From JANPPS01 sp965246925 (GTDB lineage Bacteria; Pseudomonadota; Alphaproteobacteria; Acetobacterales; Acetobacteraceae), in NCBI GenBank assembly GCA_965246925.1, contig OZ251994.1, positions 496,001 through 560,000 of the forward strand: a stretch of DNA of 64,000 nucleotides, in the 5' to 3' direction. The notes beneath the pieces are model-generated. The model did no database searches and was not told the DNA's origin. It saw nothing but the letters and a program-made list of their open reading frames with translations. The position numbers and the translations under genes are program-made. Below, in pieces: positions 34,207 to 43,249 of this stretch. The first letter of the stretch is position 1. Each line of letters opens with the position of its first letter.

Positions 34207-34826
34207 GGCGCCACCGGGATCAACCCCGCCATCTCCGGTGCGCCCTCTGCGGTCAGGCCGGCTACCACGCCGGCGCGGTCGGCTTCGGTGCGGTTCTGGC
34301 TTACCTTCCACTTACCCTGTAGCCGGGTGATGGGCATGCGGAACGCCACAATGCCTTTCAGCTGACCCGCTACGAAGGGCTCCGGTGCGTCCGTCACCGC
34401 CCACGGATCTGCGCGCCCAGCCTCATGCCGGTCGGTCAATCGCGTAACGGCTTCCCTCAGCTCCGTTAGGTCATCGGAAAACACCGCCGGGCCGTAGGCG
34501 TGGATGGTGACGTAGTTCCAGGTCGGCAGCACCCGCCCCGTCTCACGCTTGGTGGGGTAGAAGGAGGGGGAGATATAAGCGTCCGGCCCCATGAACAGCG
34601 CCAACGCCGGCACGGCAGGATCATAGGCGCGCCATTGCGGATTGGCGCGCGCCACATGGCCATACAGCGTGCCATACGGCCCCTCATCCGCATCCAGCAT
34701 GAGCGGTAGCGGCGTCGCGATCAGGCCATCGGCGCCCATGGTGATCAGGTTTGCGAGGCCCGCGCCGCGGATCGCGTCATGCAGGACAGGCAACCGGTCT
34801 TCGGCGAAATGCGCGGGGACATACAT
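34203..34826 (-). CDS. FMN-binding PaiB-like protein
   Basis: A 207-residue split-barrel flavoprotein of the PaiB family: MYVPAHFAEDRLPVLHDAI at the start, GTLYGHVARANPQW, ISPSFYPTKRETGRVLPTWNYVTIHAYG (FMN and substrate region) and GIVAFRMPITRLQGKWKVSQNR. In Bacillus PaiB is described as a negative regulator of sporulation and protease genes; in proteobacteria its role is not clear and may be enzymatic. It forms a leftward pair with the downstream-strand neighbour, a nitrilase-family gene, 21 bases away. Confidence 0.9.
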   Translation of the reverse strand: MYVPAHFAEDRLPVLHDAIRGAGLANLITMGADGLIATPLPLMLDADEGPYGTLYGHVARANPQWRAYDPAVPALALFMGPDAYISPSFYPTKRETGRVLPTWNYVTIHAYGPAVFSDDLTELREAVTRLTDRHEAGRADPWAVTDAPEPFVAGQLKGIVAFRMPITRLQGKWKVSQNRTEADRAGVVAGLTAEGAPEMAGLIPVAP

Positions 34827-34847
34827 GCGGACCTTGTAACCCGGCGC

Positions 34848-35645
34848 CTAGGTCACGGCCAAGCCCGCATAGATCTCGCCCGACCGGGCCCGGGCGCGCC
34901 AGGGCCGGCGAAGATGCAACGGAATGTGGTATTGCGCGGCGTCCGGATCGATCGTGAACAGTGCCATCCCCGGGCCGCCCGGCGCGCATTGCGCCAGCAC
35001 ATCGCCGTCCGGCCCTACACATTGGCTCGGCAACGTCATGCTGCAGCTCATGGGCGTGGAGAGGCTGAGCCAGTAGCAGTTGGTGGCAGCGTGCGCCCGG
35101 GCCATGAGGCCGTGCGCCGGGTCGGCCGAGTAGCAGGACAGCAGCATGCACTGGACCTGCATGGCCTCATACTCGGCAAAAAGCGCGGGAAAAGCGGCTT
35201 CGATACACAAAGCGGTGCCGAAACGAATGCCAGCCACGTCGAACACCAGCGGTTCGGCGCCCGGCGTGTACCAATATGTCACTTCGGAGTTGGAGCACAT
35301 CCGCTTGTCATACCGGAGCCTGCGCTCACCCCGGTCAGAGATCACGTAGATGCTGTTATGCGGACGGTGCGGCGATGGCAGGGCATGGTTGCAGCCCAGC
35401 ACGACCCAGAGCCGGAGTTGTGCGGCGAGATGGGCGATGGCGTCCAGCTCCGCTTCGATTTCGTTCCAATCGACCGCGTCCCATCCCCAAACCTCCCGCC
35501 CGGCATAGCCGGACAGCGCGCCCTCGGGAAAATGCGCCAGCTGTGCCCCCGCCGCAGAGGCACGCTGCATCAACGCGCGAATGTGCGCCCCGTTGATGAC
35601 CGGAGCCGAGCCGATGGAGCATTGAACCGTAGCGACCGTTATCAT
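34848..35645 (-). CDS. Carbon-nitrogen hydrolase (nitrilase superfamily)
   Basis: A 265-residue enzyme with the complete catalytic triad of the family: Glu41 in HFPEGALSGYAG, Lys114 in RYDKRMCSN and Cys147 in GTALCIEAAFP. It should hydrolyse a C-N bond in an amide, nitrile or carbamoyl compound; the substrate branch cannot be assigned from these motifs. The N-terminus MITVATVQCSIGSA is a normal start. It lies just upstream, on the same strand, of the PaiB-like gene. Confidence 0.88.
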   Translation of the reverse strand: MITVATVQCSIGSAPVINGAHIRALMQRASAAGAQLAHFPEGALSGYAGREVWGWDAVDWNEIEAELDAIAHLAAQLRLWVVLGCNHALPSPHRPHNSIYVISDRGERRLRYDKRMCSNSEVTYWYTPGAEPLVFDVAGIRFGTALCIEAAFPALFAEYEAMQVQCMLLSCYSADPAHGLMARAHAATNCYWLSLSTPMSCSMTLPSQCVGPDGDVLAQCAPGGPGMALFTIDPDAAQYHIPLHLRRPWRARARSGEIYAGLAVT

Positions 35646-35705
35646 TATGTGACGGTAACGCAGACGCCACGCAGAATACAGCCCAGAGATGTAACGTCGT
35701 GTATC

Positions 35706-36911
35706 TTACGTCTTGGTGAAACGCCTGGCGAAGAAGCCGTCCATACCCCCAAACTCAGGCCAAAGACCTGGATGGGTTCGCAACTCACCTTCAGGGGTGC
35801 GGGCCGCTGGGACCGATGCTAGTTCATTTACCGTAAACGGTGCAGGACGCAATCCCGGCACTCTGGCCGCCGCTTCCTCCGGCTGTAACGAGCATACGGC
35901 ATAGATCAGCCGCCCGCCGGGTCGCAGCATGCTGGCGGCGGCGGCGAGCAGCCGGGTCTGACCCTCCGCCAGCTCCGCCACGTCCCGCGGACGCTTCAAC
36001 CGCATCACGTCCGGGTGCCGCCGGATGGTGCCGGTGGCCGAGCAGGGCGCGTCCAGCAGCACCGCGTCCAGCTTCTGCGGCGGTGACCAGCCGAGCACGT
36101 CCGCCTGCACGATCTCGGCCATGAGCCCGGTCCGCGCCAGGTTGTCATGCAGGCGGCGAAGCCGGTTGCCGTCACGCTCCACCGCGAACACCGTGGCGCC
36201 GGTGGCGGCCAGCTGCGCGGTCTTGCCGCCCGGTGCGGCGCAAAGGTCGGCCACGGTCTCACCGGGCCGCGCCTGCAGCAGCCGGGCCGGCAACGCGGCG
36301 GCGGCGTCCTGCACCCAGAACGCACCCTCGGCATAGCCCGGCAGCTCCGTCACCCGCGTGCCCGCCGGCAGGCGGACGGTGCCGGTCGGCAGCACCTCCC
36401 CCTCCAGGGCGGCGCCGGGCTTCAGCGTCAGGTCGAGCGGCGCCTCGTCCATGTGCGCCGTGGCGATGGCCCGCGCATCCCTGCCCCAGCTGCTCCAGAG
36501 CCAGGTGGGAGTGTCGAGCCGCGGGCCGTCCAGCCCGTCCAGCGCCGCCGTGCCCGCGGCCGCCACGCGCCGGAGCACGGCGTTCACCAGCCCGGCGAAC
36601 GGCGTGAGCCGCCGCGCCCGCGCCAGCGCCACCGCGGACGCGACGGCCGCGTGCGCCGGCGTGGCCAGCAGCAACAACCCCGCCGCGCCGAGCCGCAGCA
36701 CATGCCGCACGCCCTCGGGCGGCGCCCGGGTCAGGAACGGCTCCAGCACCGCATCCAGCGTTCCCATCCGCCGCAGCACCGCCGCCGCCAGCCGGTGCGC
36801 ACTGGCCCGGTCCCGCGGCTCACCCTGCGCCTGATCCAGCGCTTCCTCCAGCGTCCGCCGCCGGTCCAGCACAGCATGCAGCAGGTCGAACGCGATCTCA
36901 CGGTCATTCAT
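35706..36911 (-). CDS. rsmB: RsmB-type 16S rRNA cytosine-C5 methyltransferase
   Basis: A 401-residue RNA m5C methyltransferase. An N-terminal NusB-like helical domain (residues 1-135; FDLLHAVLDRRRTLEEAL, FAGLVNAVLRRV) precedes the Rossmann domain with DLCAAPGGKTAQLA (AdoMet site), LLDAPCSATGTIRRHPDV (motif IV Cys) and YAVCSLQPEE (catalytic Cys). This two-domain arrangement identifies RsmB, which methylates C967 of 16S rRNA in E. coli. It stands alone, divergent from the GT39 gene. Confidence 0.92.
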   Translation of the reverse strand: MNDREIAFDLLHAVLDRRRTLEEALDQAQGEPRDRASAHRLAAAVLRRMGTLDAVLEPFLTRAPPEGVRHVLRLGAAGLLLLATPAHAAVASAVALARARRLTPFAGLVNAVLRRVAAAGTAALDGLDGPRLDTPTWLWSSWGRDARAIATAHMDEAPLDLTLKPGAALEGEVLPTGTVRLPAGTRVTELPGYAEGAFWVQDAAAALPARLLQARPGETVADLCAAPGGKTAQLAATGATVFAVERDGNRLRRLHDNLARTGLMAEIVQADVLGWSPPQKLDAVLLDAPCSATGTIRRHPDVMRLKRPRDVAELAEGQTRLLAAAASMLRPGGRLIYAVCSLQPEEAAARVPGLRPAPFTVNELASVPAARTPEGELRTHPGLWPEFGGMDGFFARRFTKT

Positions 36912-36956
36912 GCCGGGTTCATGGCTTGCTTTGGCGGCGTGTGCTAGGGGCGGGCC

Positions 36957-38510
36957 ATGCGTGCCGTCCCCCCGCGCCTGGCGCTCACCCTGTTCTGCCT
37001 CCTGCTATGGCTGCCCGGGTTCTTCAGCCTGCCGCCGGGGGACCGGGATGAAAGCCGGTTCGTGCAGGCGACGCGCCAGATGCTTGAGAGCGGCGACTAC
37101 GTGCGGATCATGAACGGGACCGAGGCGCGGAACCGGAAGCCGATCGGAATCCATTGGCTGCAGCTGCCGTTCGTGGAGGCGGCTCGGGAGGCGGGTGTCG
37201 CGCACGACAATCCGGTCTGGCCCTACCGTATTCCGTCGTTGCTCGGCGGCCTGCTCGCCGTACTGGTGACGTTCTCGTCGGGTGAGGCGCTGTTCGGCCG
37301 ACGCACCGCCCTGCTCGCGTCCGGCATGCTGGCGGCGTCCATGGTGCTGACGACCGAGGTGCATATCGCCAAGACCGACGCGGCGCTGCTGGGCGTGACG
37401 ACGCTGGCGATGGCCATGCTGGCGCGGGCCTACCTGGGCGGGCTGACCCGGCTGGGCGCGGCGGCGTTCTGGCTGGCGCTGGGGGCGGGGGTGCTGCTGA
37501 AGGGGCCCATTACGCCGATGGTTGCAGGGCTTACCATGGCGGCGCTGTCTATCGCGGACCGGCGGGCGGCGTGGCTGCTGGCGCTGCGCCCGGCTTGGGG
37601 CCTGCCGCTCATGCTGATTGTAGTGGTGCCGTGGTTCCTGGCCATCGGCCTCGCCACCCACGGGCAGTTCTTCGCCGATGCGGTGGGCGGCGACCTCGGG
37701 CGCAAGCTCTCGTCCGGCGATGACGCGCATGGCGGCTGGCCGGGCCTGCATCTGCTGCTGCTTCCGGCGCTGATGTTCCCCGCCACAGCCACCCTGCCCG
37801 GCGCCGCCCTGTATGCCTGGCGCGGACGCCACGAACCCACGGTGCGGTTCCTGCTGGCCTGGATCATCCCGGCCTGGATCGTGTTCGAGCTGACGCCCAC
37901 CAAGCTGCCGCACTACCCGCTCCCGCTCTATCCGGCGCTCTGCCTGCTGGGCGCGGCCGGGATCACGCTCGTGCTGCCGCGGATAGCCCGCTGGCTGACG
38001 GTGGGGCTACCGGGCCTGGTCGCGGCCGGGCTGGCGCTGGCGGTGGCGGGGGGGCCGATGCTGCTGGGTGGGCCGCCCTTCATCCCGGGGCTGGCGGTGA
38101 CCGCCATCGTGGGCGTGCTGGCTGTTTGGCGCGTGCGCCTGGCCTTGCTGGCGGCACCGCTGCTGTATGCGGCCGTCCTGGGATACGAGCTGCCGCGGCT
38201 CCGCCCGATCTGGCTCGCACCGCAGATCGTCGCCGCACTACCGCCCGGCGCCGTGCTGGGCTCGGTCGGGTTCTCGGAACCGAGCTTAATGGTAATGGCG
38301 GGCACGCAGACGCAGTGGCTGCTGGCGGCGGATGCCGCGCGCGCCTTGGCGGACGGAACGGTCACTGTCCTGGCCGTATCGGACCGGGACATGGCGGCGT
38401 TTCAGCAGGCGGCCGATGCCCTGCAACTTAAAACCCACATCCTTGAGGTCGTCAGCGGGTTCAACCTGTCCCGCGGACGCTTCGTGACGCTTACTGTACT
38501 GTCCCGCTGA
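36957..38510 (+). CDS. GT39-family membrane glycosyltransferase (ArnT-like)
   Basis: A 517-residue integral membrane protein with about 10-12 helices. The first periplasmic loop has PPGDRDESRFVQATRQMLESGDYVRIMNGTEARNRKPIGIHWLQ, including the catalytic Asp/Glu pair (DRDE) and the KPIGIHWLQ motif of PMT/ArnT-like enzymes that take sugars from polyprenyl phosphate carriers. The acceptor may be lipid A or another envelope component. Its 3' end overlaps the convergent photoreceptor gene by 20 bases. Confidence 0.88.
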   Translation: MRAVPPRLALTLFCLLLWLPGFFSLPPGDRDESRFVQATRQMLESGDYVRIMNGTEARNRKPIGIHWLQLPFVEAAREAGVAHDNPVWPYRIPSLLGGLLAVLVTFSSGEALFGRRTALLASGMLAASMVLTTEVHIAKTDAALLGVTTLAMAMLARAYLGGLTRLGAAAFWLALGAGVLLKGPITPMVAGLTMAALSIADRRAAWLLALRPAWGLPLMLIVVVPWFLAIGLATHGQFFADAVGGDLGRKLSSGDDAHGGWPGLHLLLLPALMFPATATLPGAALYAWRGRHEPTVRFLLAWIIPAWIVFELTPTKLPHYPLPLYPALCLLGAAGITLVLPRIARWLTVGLPGLVAAGLALAVAGGPMLLGGPPFIPGLAVTAIVGVLAVWRVRLALLAAPLLYAAVLGYELPRLRPIWLAPQIVAALPPGAVLGSVGFSEPSLMVMAGTQTQWLLAADAARALADGTVTVLAVSDRDMAAFQQAADALQLKTHILEVVSGFNLSRGRFVTLTVLSR

Positions 38511-39756
38511 GCGACTCCGCCGCGCGCAGGCTTTCCATGATCGAGCGGTCCACCCGGTCCGCGCTAAGGCTGGCGTAGTCCGCCCCGGCCTCCAACCCGG
38601 CGCCCCGCTCCTCGACGAACAGCCGTCCGCCGACGATGACGACCAGCGCCGGGTTACGGGAGGCGCGGCGGGCGCTGGCGATGGTGGCGCCCAGATGCGG
38701 CAGGCGGTCCTCACGCCGGAACGCAGTGCTGAGCGACAGGTCCAGCACGTCGAACCAGGTGCCCGCCAGCAAATCCTGCAGCGCCTGATCCGTCTCCGGC
38801 AGGGCGTCATGCGGGGCCCAGCCCGCGCGCCACAGCACGTCCGAATCCAGCGCGGCGCCCAGCTGATGCAATTCGCCGGGCTCGGGCGCAATCAGCACGA
38901 CCGGGGGTGCGCTGGTGGGCATGCTGTGACGCAGGCCCGGTGTCAGCGCGCGGATCGCCGTCTGCAGCCTTGCGAGGCCGAGGGTCACGTCGAACTCGCT
39001 ACAATCATCATCGCCCCACAGATCGCCCAAGCGCCGGGCGGCGGGCTCGAACAGCGGCGCGTAGAGCGGGTTGGGGCCGTGCGCGTCCTGCAGCTCCCGG
39101 ATCAAGTCTAGGGCTGCGTCCGGATCGGCGGACAGCAGCAAATCTGCCAGCTCATCGGCACGGGGATGCGCGGGCCCGCACAGCCTGGCCGGGTCCAGCT
39201 GATGCACCAAGGTCGGGATCACGGCGGACAGCATGACGCTGCGCAAGATTTCGGTCATGCGGCCCGGCAGCGGCGCGCCGCTGTCCCAGTTGGACCGCGG
39301 CTGCGGTGCGGGCACCGGGACCAGCGCCACCAGCAACTTGGGCGCGGCGGCCGGGCGCTCACGCAGCCCCTCGACCAAGGCGCGCGGGGGCTCCAGCACG
39401 TCCGAGCCCGGCAGGTTGCGGCCGGCCAGCTTCATGGACCAATCGCCGAAGCTGCGGTCGGACGCGGTTTGGTCGGCCAAAATCTCCAGCTCGGTATGCC
39501 GGGGGTCCCGCTGGATCGAATGCATGATACGCGCGACGCCGGCGGGCGGACCCTCCAGCCATTGGAAGAACCGGTTATCGTCATAGAGCATGAGACCGGT
39601 AATCGCCTCACGCCGGTTCCGGGACTGCGCGCCGTCCACGAGCGTCTGCAGCTCGGGCATCTCAAGGGACCGCACGGCGCGGCTGCGATAGACCACGCGG
39701 GACAACGGAATGCCCGCTTCGAACCTGCCGAAAGCCGAGGATTGCGCCTCAGACAT
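38491..39756 (-). CDS. BLUF photoreceptor with SCHIC/cobalamin-like C-terminal domain (AppA-like)
   Basis: A 421-residue protein. Residues 17-112 form a BLUF domain with the flavin-site residues in place: Tyr23 (VVYRS), Asn47 (RNRREAITG), Gln65 (FFQWLEG) and Trp106 (FGDWSMK). After a Pro/Ala linker, residues about 170-410 form a helical plus Rossmann-like region like the SCHIC domain of AppA, with LFEPAARRLGDLWGDDDCSEFDVTLGLARLQ and GELHQLG (His297), a variant of the E/DxHxxG motif used to bind cobalamin or heme. It probably senses blue light and redox or a cofactor and controls a transcription regulator, as AppA does with PpsR. I chose ATG 39756 because GGAGAG precedes it ideally. Confidence 0.9.
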   Translation of the reverse strand: MSEAQSSAFGRFEAGIPLSRVVYRSRAVRSLEMPELQTLVDGAQSRNRREAITGLMLYDDNRFFQWLEGPPAGVARIMHSIQRDPRHTELEILADQTASDRSFGDWSMKLAGRNLPGSDVLEPPRALVEGLRERPAAAPKLLVALVPVPAPQPRSNWDSGAPLPGRMTEILRSVMLSAVIPTLVHQLDPARLCGPAHPRADELADLLLSADPDAALDLIRELQDAHGPNPLYAPLFEPAARRLGDLWGDDDCSEFDVTLGLARLQTAIRALTPGLRHSMPTSAPPVVLIAPEPGELHQLGAALDSDVLWRAGWAPHDALPETDQALQDLLAGTWFDVLDLSLSTAFRREDRLPHLGATIASARRASRNPALVVIVGGRLFVEERGAGLEAGADYASLSADRVDRSIMESLRAAESLSGTVQ

Positions 39757-39964
39757 CGTGCTCTCCACCCTATGCGCTACCGGTTCCTCCGGCTCGGTTC
39801 TTACGCCTCCTTCGGCCCGCGTCGTTCACGGGTGGCACAACCGTTGGTCGTGAGGCGGTGGTGTGACGGAACATTACTGTGCGATGAGAGCCGCCCCCGT
39901 CAAGAACTCTTGATGCAGATTAGGTCCGGTCCCAACCAACTCTGCCTTCCGGCGTTGGGGCGGC

Positions 39965-41890
39965 ATGTCGATTTGGACCTTCCTGCTCGGACGCACGCTC
40001 GCCAACCAAGAGGCGGAAGGGCGAAAGATCGGCGTGCTCGAGGGCGTGCCGGCCATGGGACTCGATGGCCTCGGCTCCGCCGCCTACGGGCCGGAAGCGA
40101 TGCTGGCGGTGCTGGCCGTGGCGGGCGCGGCGGCGGGCAGTGCGGTGCAGCCGATCACCTGGGTCATCCTCGCCTTGCTGGCCGTGCTGTGTCTGTCTTA
40201 TTGGCAGACCATCACCGCCTACCCGAGCAATGGCGGGTCCTACACCGTGGCGCGGGAGAATTTGGGGCATGGCGCCGGGCTGCTGGCGGCGGCGGCGCTG
40301 ATGGTGGACTACATGCTGAACGTGGCGGTCGGCATCTCGGCCGGAGTCGCGGCACTCACCTCCGCCCTGCCGGGGCTGCAGCCTTGGACGCTGGCGCTGT
40401 GCCTGGGCATCCTGGCCGCCGTCACCCTCGTCAACCTGCGCGGCACGAAGGAGAGCGGGGTGGCGCTGGCGGTGCCGACCTATCTATTCATCGCGAGCCT
40501 CGCTTTGGCGCTCGGCTACGGCGTCCTCGCTCACCCGGCGCCGGCCGTGCCGTTGCCGCCGGCTGACGTCGCGGGGCCGGTGTCGCTCTGGCTGCTGCTG
40601 CGCGCCTTCGCCGCCGGCTGCACGGCCATGACGGGGGTGGAGGCCGTCAGCAACGGCGTCGGCGCCTTCCGTGACCCGGCGGTCACGCACGCGCACCGGA
40701 CGCTATTGGCGATCTGCGTCGTGCTCGGCGCGCTGCTGCTGGGCATCGCGTTCCTGGCGCACTCCTACGGGATCCCCGCGATGGATCAGACGGCGCCCGG
40801 CTATCAGAGCGTGCTGTCGCAGCTGGTGGGCGCGGTTTGGGGCCGGGGCTGGGTCTATTACTTCACGATCGGGAGCGTACTGTTGGTGCTGTGCCTATCG
40901 GCCAACACCAGCTTCGTGGGCTTTCCGCGGCTGTGCCGGCTGGTGGCGGCGGACAGCTATTTGCCGCGCGCCTTTGCCGTGCCGGGCCGGCGGCTGGTCT
41001 ATACCGCGGGCGTGCTGTTCCTGGCCGGGGGCGCGGGGGCGCTGCTGGTAGCGTTCGGCGGCATCACCGACCGGCTCATCCCGCTATTCGCCGTCGGCGC
41101 CTTCCTGTCATTCACCCTGAGCCAGGGCGGGATGGCGCTGCATTGGTGGCGGAAAGGCGGTAACCCGGTCCGCTTGTTCATCAACGGCCTCGGCGGCGTT
41201 GCGACCGGCATGGCGCTGGTGATCATCCTGGTGGCCAAATTTACCGAGGGCGCGTGGCTCACCCTGCTGATTATCCCCGCTACCCTGGTCCTGCTGCGCA
41301 TGATCCGGCGGTATTATGGTGCCCAGGAACGGCAGGTGCTGAGCGGAAGCTATCGCCGGCTTGACCTCGATGACCACCGCCCGGCCACGATCCTGATCCC
41401 GCTCGAGCGCTGGGACCGCATGGCGCACCGCGCCGTGCATTGGGCCGCCCGGCTGTCCCCCGACGTGGTCGCGCTGCATCTGACCGATCTGCACGGCCCC
41501 GATGCGGAGGAGCATGAGACGCGGCTTCGCGGTGAATGGCAGCGCTTCGTCGCCACTCCGGCGCAGCACGCCGGCCTAAAGGCGCCGACGCTGCTGATCG
41601 AGCCGTCACCCTACCGGAGCGTGCTGGCCCCGTTGTTGCGGGAGATCGAATTCCTGCGCGGCCGTTGCCCGGGCCGCCCGGTGATGGTGGTGTTGAGCGA
41701 ACTGGCCGGCGCCCGCTGGTGGGAGTCGCTGTTGCACACCGGACGCGCCCAGCGTTTGAGGAAGCAGATCCTCCGCCACGCGGGAACGGACGTGTCGGTG
41801 CTGGTCGTACCCTGGCAGCTGGAGCCCCCCGCTGTCGAGCAGCGCGAAACCGCGCGGGTTCTGGCCGAGGAGGAGCCTGTCCACTCGTAA
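39965..41890 (+). CDS. APC-superfamily permease, KimA-like
   Basis: A 641-residue transporter. About 12 membrane segments (residues 25-470) begin with the unwound-helix motif LDGLGSAAYGPEAML and include YPSNGGSYTVARENLG, MVDYMLNVAVGISAGVAAL and CLSANTSFVGFPRLCRLVAADSYLPRAF. A soluble C-terminal domain of about 150 residues has RPATILIPLERWDRMAHRAVHWA and a USP-like fold. This layout matches KimA/YdaO potassium importers and related APC permeases, but the substrate is not proven. No riboswitch-like structure was recognised in the 208-base divergent gap upstream. Confidence 0.82.
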   Translation: MSIWTFLLGRTLANQEAEGRKIGVLEGVPAMGLDGLGSAAYGPEAMLAVLAVAGAAAGSAVQPITWVILALLAVLCLSYWQTITAYPSNGGSYTVARENLGHGAGLLAAAALMVDYMLNVAVGISAGVAALTSALPGLQPWTLALCLGILAAVTLVNLRGTKESGVALAVPTYLFIASLALALGYGVLAHPAPAVPLPPADVAGPVSLWLLLRAFAAGCTAMTGVEAVSNGVGAFRDPAVTHAHRTLLAICVVLGALLLGIAFLAHSYGIPAMDQTAPGYQSVLSQLVGAVWGRGWVYYFTIGSVLLVLCLSANTSFVGFPRLCRLVAADSYLPRAFAVPGRRLVYTAGVLFLAGGAGALLVAFGGITDRLIPLFAVGAFLSFTLSQGGMALHWWRKGGNPVRLFINGLGGVATGMALVIILVAKFTEGAWLTLLIIPATLVLLRMIRRYYGAQERQVLSGSYRRLDLDDHRPATILIPLERWDRMAHRAVHWAARLSPDVVALHLTDLHGPDAEEHETRLRGEWQRFVATPAQHAGLKAPTLLIEPSPYRSVLAPLLREIEFLRGRCPGRPVMVVLSELAGARWWESLLHTGRAQRLRKQILRHAGTDVSVLVVPWQLEPPAVEQRETARVLAEEEPVHS

Positions 41891-41914
41891 GGGCAGGCTG
41901 AAAGCCCGCTTTTT
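41891..41914 (+). terminator. Possible intrinsic terminator after the KimA-like gene
   Basis: A short hairpin, GGGC...GCCC or the inner GGCT-GAA-AGCC, directly after the stop is followed by a run of five T (41910-41914). The stem is short and the T-run is close to the convergent gltX stop. Weak candidate. Confidence 0.35.
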
Positions 41915-41917
41915 ACG

Positions 41918-43249
41918 TCAGGCTGCGGCGAGGTGCAGCCTGTAGGCGGCGCGTTCGCGGCCTATGAGCGGCAGCAGGTCGCGGAGTTCGGGCCCATGGT
42001 CTTCGCCCGTGAGCGCCAGGCGGAGCGGAAGGATCAGCGCCTTGCCCTTGCGGCCCGTAGCGTCCCGCAGCGCGCCGGTCCAAATGGGCCAGACTTCCGC
42101 GTCCCAAGGCTCTGGCGGCAGCTGCGCCAGGGCGTCACGCAAGAACTCGCCTTCACCCTCGATGACCGGGGGCACGATGCTGCCGGCGACGACGTCCCAC
42201 CAGCCGCGCGCCTCGTTCAGCAGGTCGAGGTTGCCGCGGATGGCGTGCCAGAACACGCTGGTGGCGCCGGCGGGCAAGCGGTCCTGCACGGCCTCGAACG
42301 GGAGTTCGTGCAGCACCTTGCGGTTCAGCGCCAGCAGTTGGCGTCCGTCGAACCGGGCGCTGCTATGGCTCACATGGCTGAGGTCATAGCTCGGCGCCAG
42401 CGCGTCCGGCGGCAGCGCCACCGGGTCATCGCTCGAGCCGAGGCGGGCGAGGTAGCCGGTCAGCGCCGCGGGCTCGATCCCGTCCCCGCGCAGGCTGCGC
42501 AAGGTGACGCCGCCACCGCGCTTGCTGAGCTTGCCGCCCTCCTGATCCACCAGCAGCGGCAGGTGCGCGAAACGCAGGTCGCGCGGCCGCCCGCCGAGTG
42601 CGGCGTAGATGTCGATCTGGATGCCCGTATTGGTCACGTGATCCTCGCCGCGCACCACGTGCGTGATGCCCGTCAGCAAGTCATCGACCACGGAGGTGAA
42701 AGTATAGAGCGGCGTGCCGTCTTCCCGGATCAGCACCGGGTCCGACACGGCGGACAGCTTGACCGTGCGGGGGCCCAGCACCATGTCGCCCCATTCCGCC
42801 GGATAGCCGCTCAGCAGGAAGCGCCAATGCGGGCGCTTGCCTCCGGCTTCGGCCTTGGCACGCTGCTCGGGCGTGAGTTTCAGCATGGCGCGGTCATACA
42901 AAGGCGGCTGATGCCGCTTGACCCGCATTTCCCGTTTGGCGGTCAGCTCCTCCTCGCTTTCGAAGCACGGATACAGCCGTCCGCTGGCTTTCAGCTTGTC
43001 GGCCGCCGCCTCATACTGTTCCATGCGATCGGACTGCTTGAACTCATCGTCCCAATGCAGGCCGAGCCAGCGCAGGTCGTAGCGGATCGCGTCCTCATAC
43101 TCGGGCTTGCCCCGCTCCGTATCCGTGTCGTCGATGCGGAGTAGGAAATGCCCGCCATGGCGCCGGGCCAGCAGGTAGTTGGCCAGCGCCACCCGCGCGT
43201 TGCCGGCATGCAGCAGGCCGGTGGGGCTCGGCGCGAAGCGGAGCCTCAT
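41918..43249 (-). CDS. gltX: Glutamate-tRNA ligase
   Basis: A 443-residue class I synthetase with FAPSPTGLLHAGNARVALANYL (HIGH-type motif, here LHAG), LLRIDDTDTERGKPEYEDAI, VVRGEDHVTNTGIQIDIYAAL and the KMSKS-type loop KLSKRGGGVTLRSLR. It charges tRNA-Glu (or the Glx tRNAs if a second copy exists). It is shorter than the usual 465-500 residues but the anticodon-binding helices are present. The start overlaps the previous gene's stop by four bases, placing it last in a nadE - hypothetical - gltX run. Confidence 0.94.
   Translation of the reverse strand: MRLRFAPSPTGLLHAGNARVALANYLLARRHGGHFLLRIDDTDTERGKPEYEDAIRYDLRWLGLHWDDEFKQSDRMEQYEAAADKLKASGRLYPCFESEEELTAKREMRVKRHQPPLYDRAMLKLTPEQRAKAEAGGKRPHWRFLLSGYPAEWGDMVLGPRTVKLSAVSDPVLIREDGTPLYTFTSVVDDLLTGITHVVRGEDHVTNTGIQIDIYAALGGRPRDLRFAHLPLLVDQEGGKLSKRGGGVTLRSLRGDGIEPAALTGYLARLGSSDDPVALPPDALAPSYDLSHVSHSSARFDGRQLLALNRKVLHELPFEAVQDRLPAGATSVFWHAIRGNLDLLNEARGWWDVVAGSIVPPVIEGEGEFLRDALAQLPPEPWDAEVWPIWTGALRDATGRKGKALILPLRLALTGEDHGPELRDLLPLIGRERAAYRLHLAAA

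Noticed and set aside
39757..39964. Riboswitch (for example c-di-AMP type) upstream of the KimA-like permease
   Set aside because: The 208-base gap has no recognisable conserved riboswitch elements; only a small CAAGA/TCTTG palindrome is visible.
39166..40566. Long plus-strand frame of 466 codons across the photoreceptor gene and the permease gene
   Set aside because: It is Arg/Gly-rich, antisense to the BLUF gene and then out of frame with the permease; no domain is recognisable.
41933..43144. 403-codon frame antisense to gltX
   Set aside because: A shadow frame caused by high GC at third positions; the gltX motifs on the other strand are complete.
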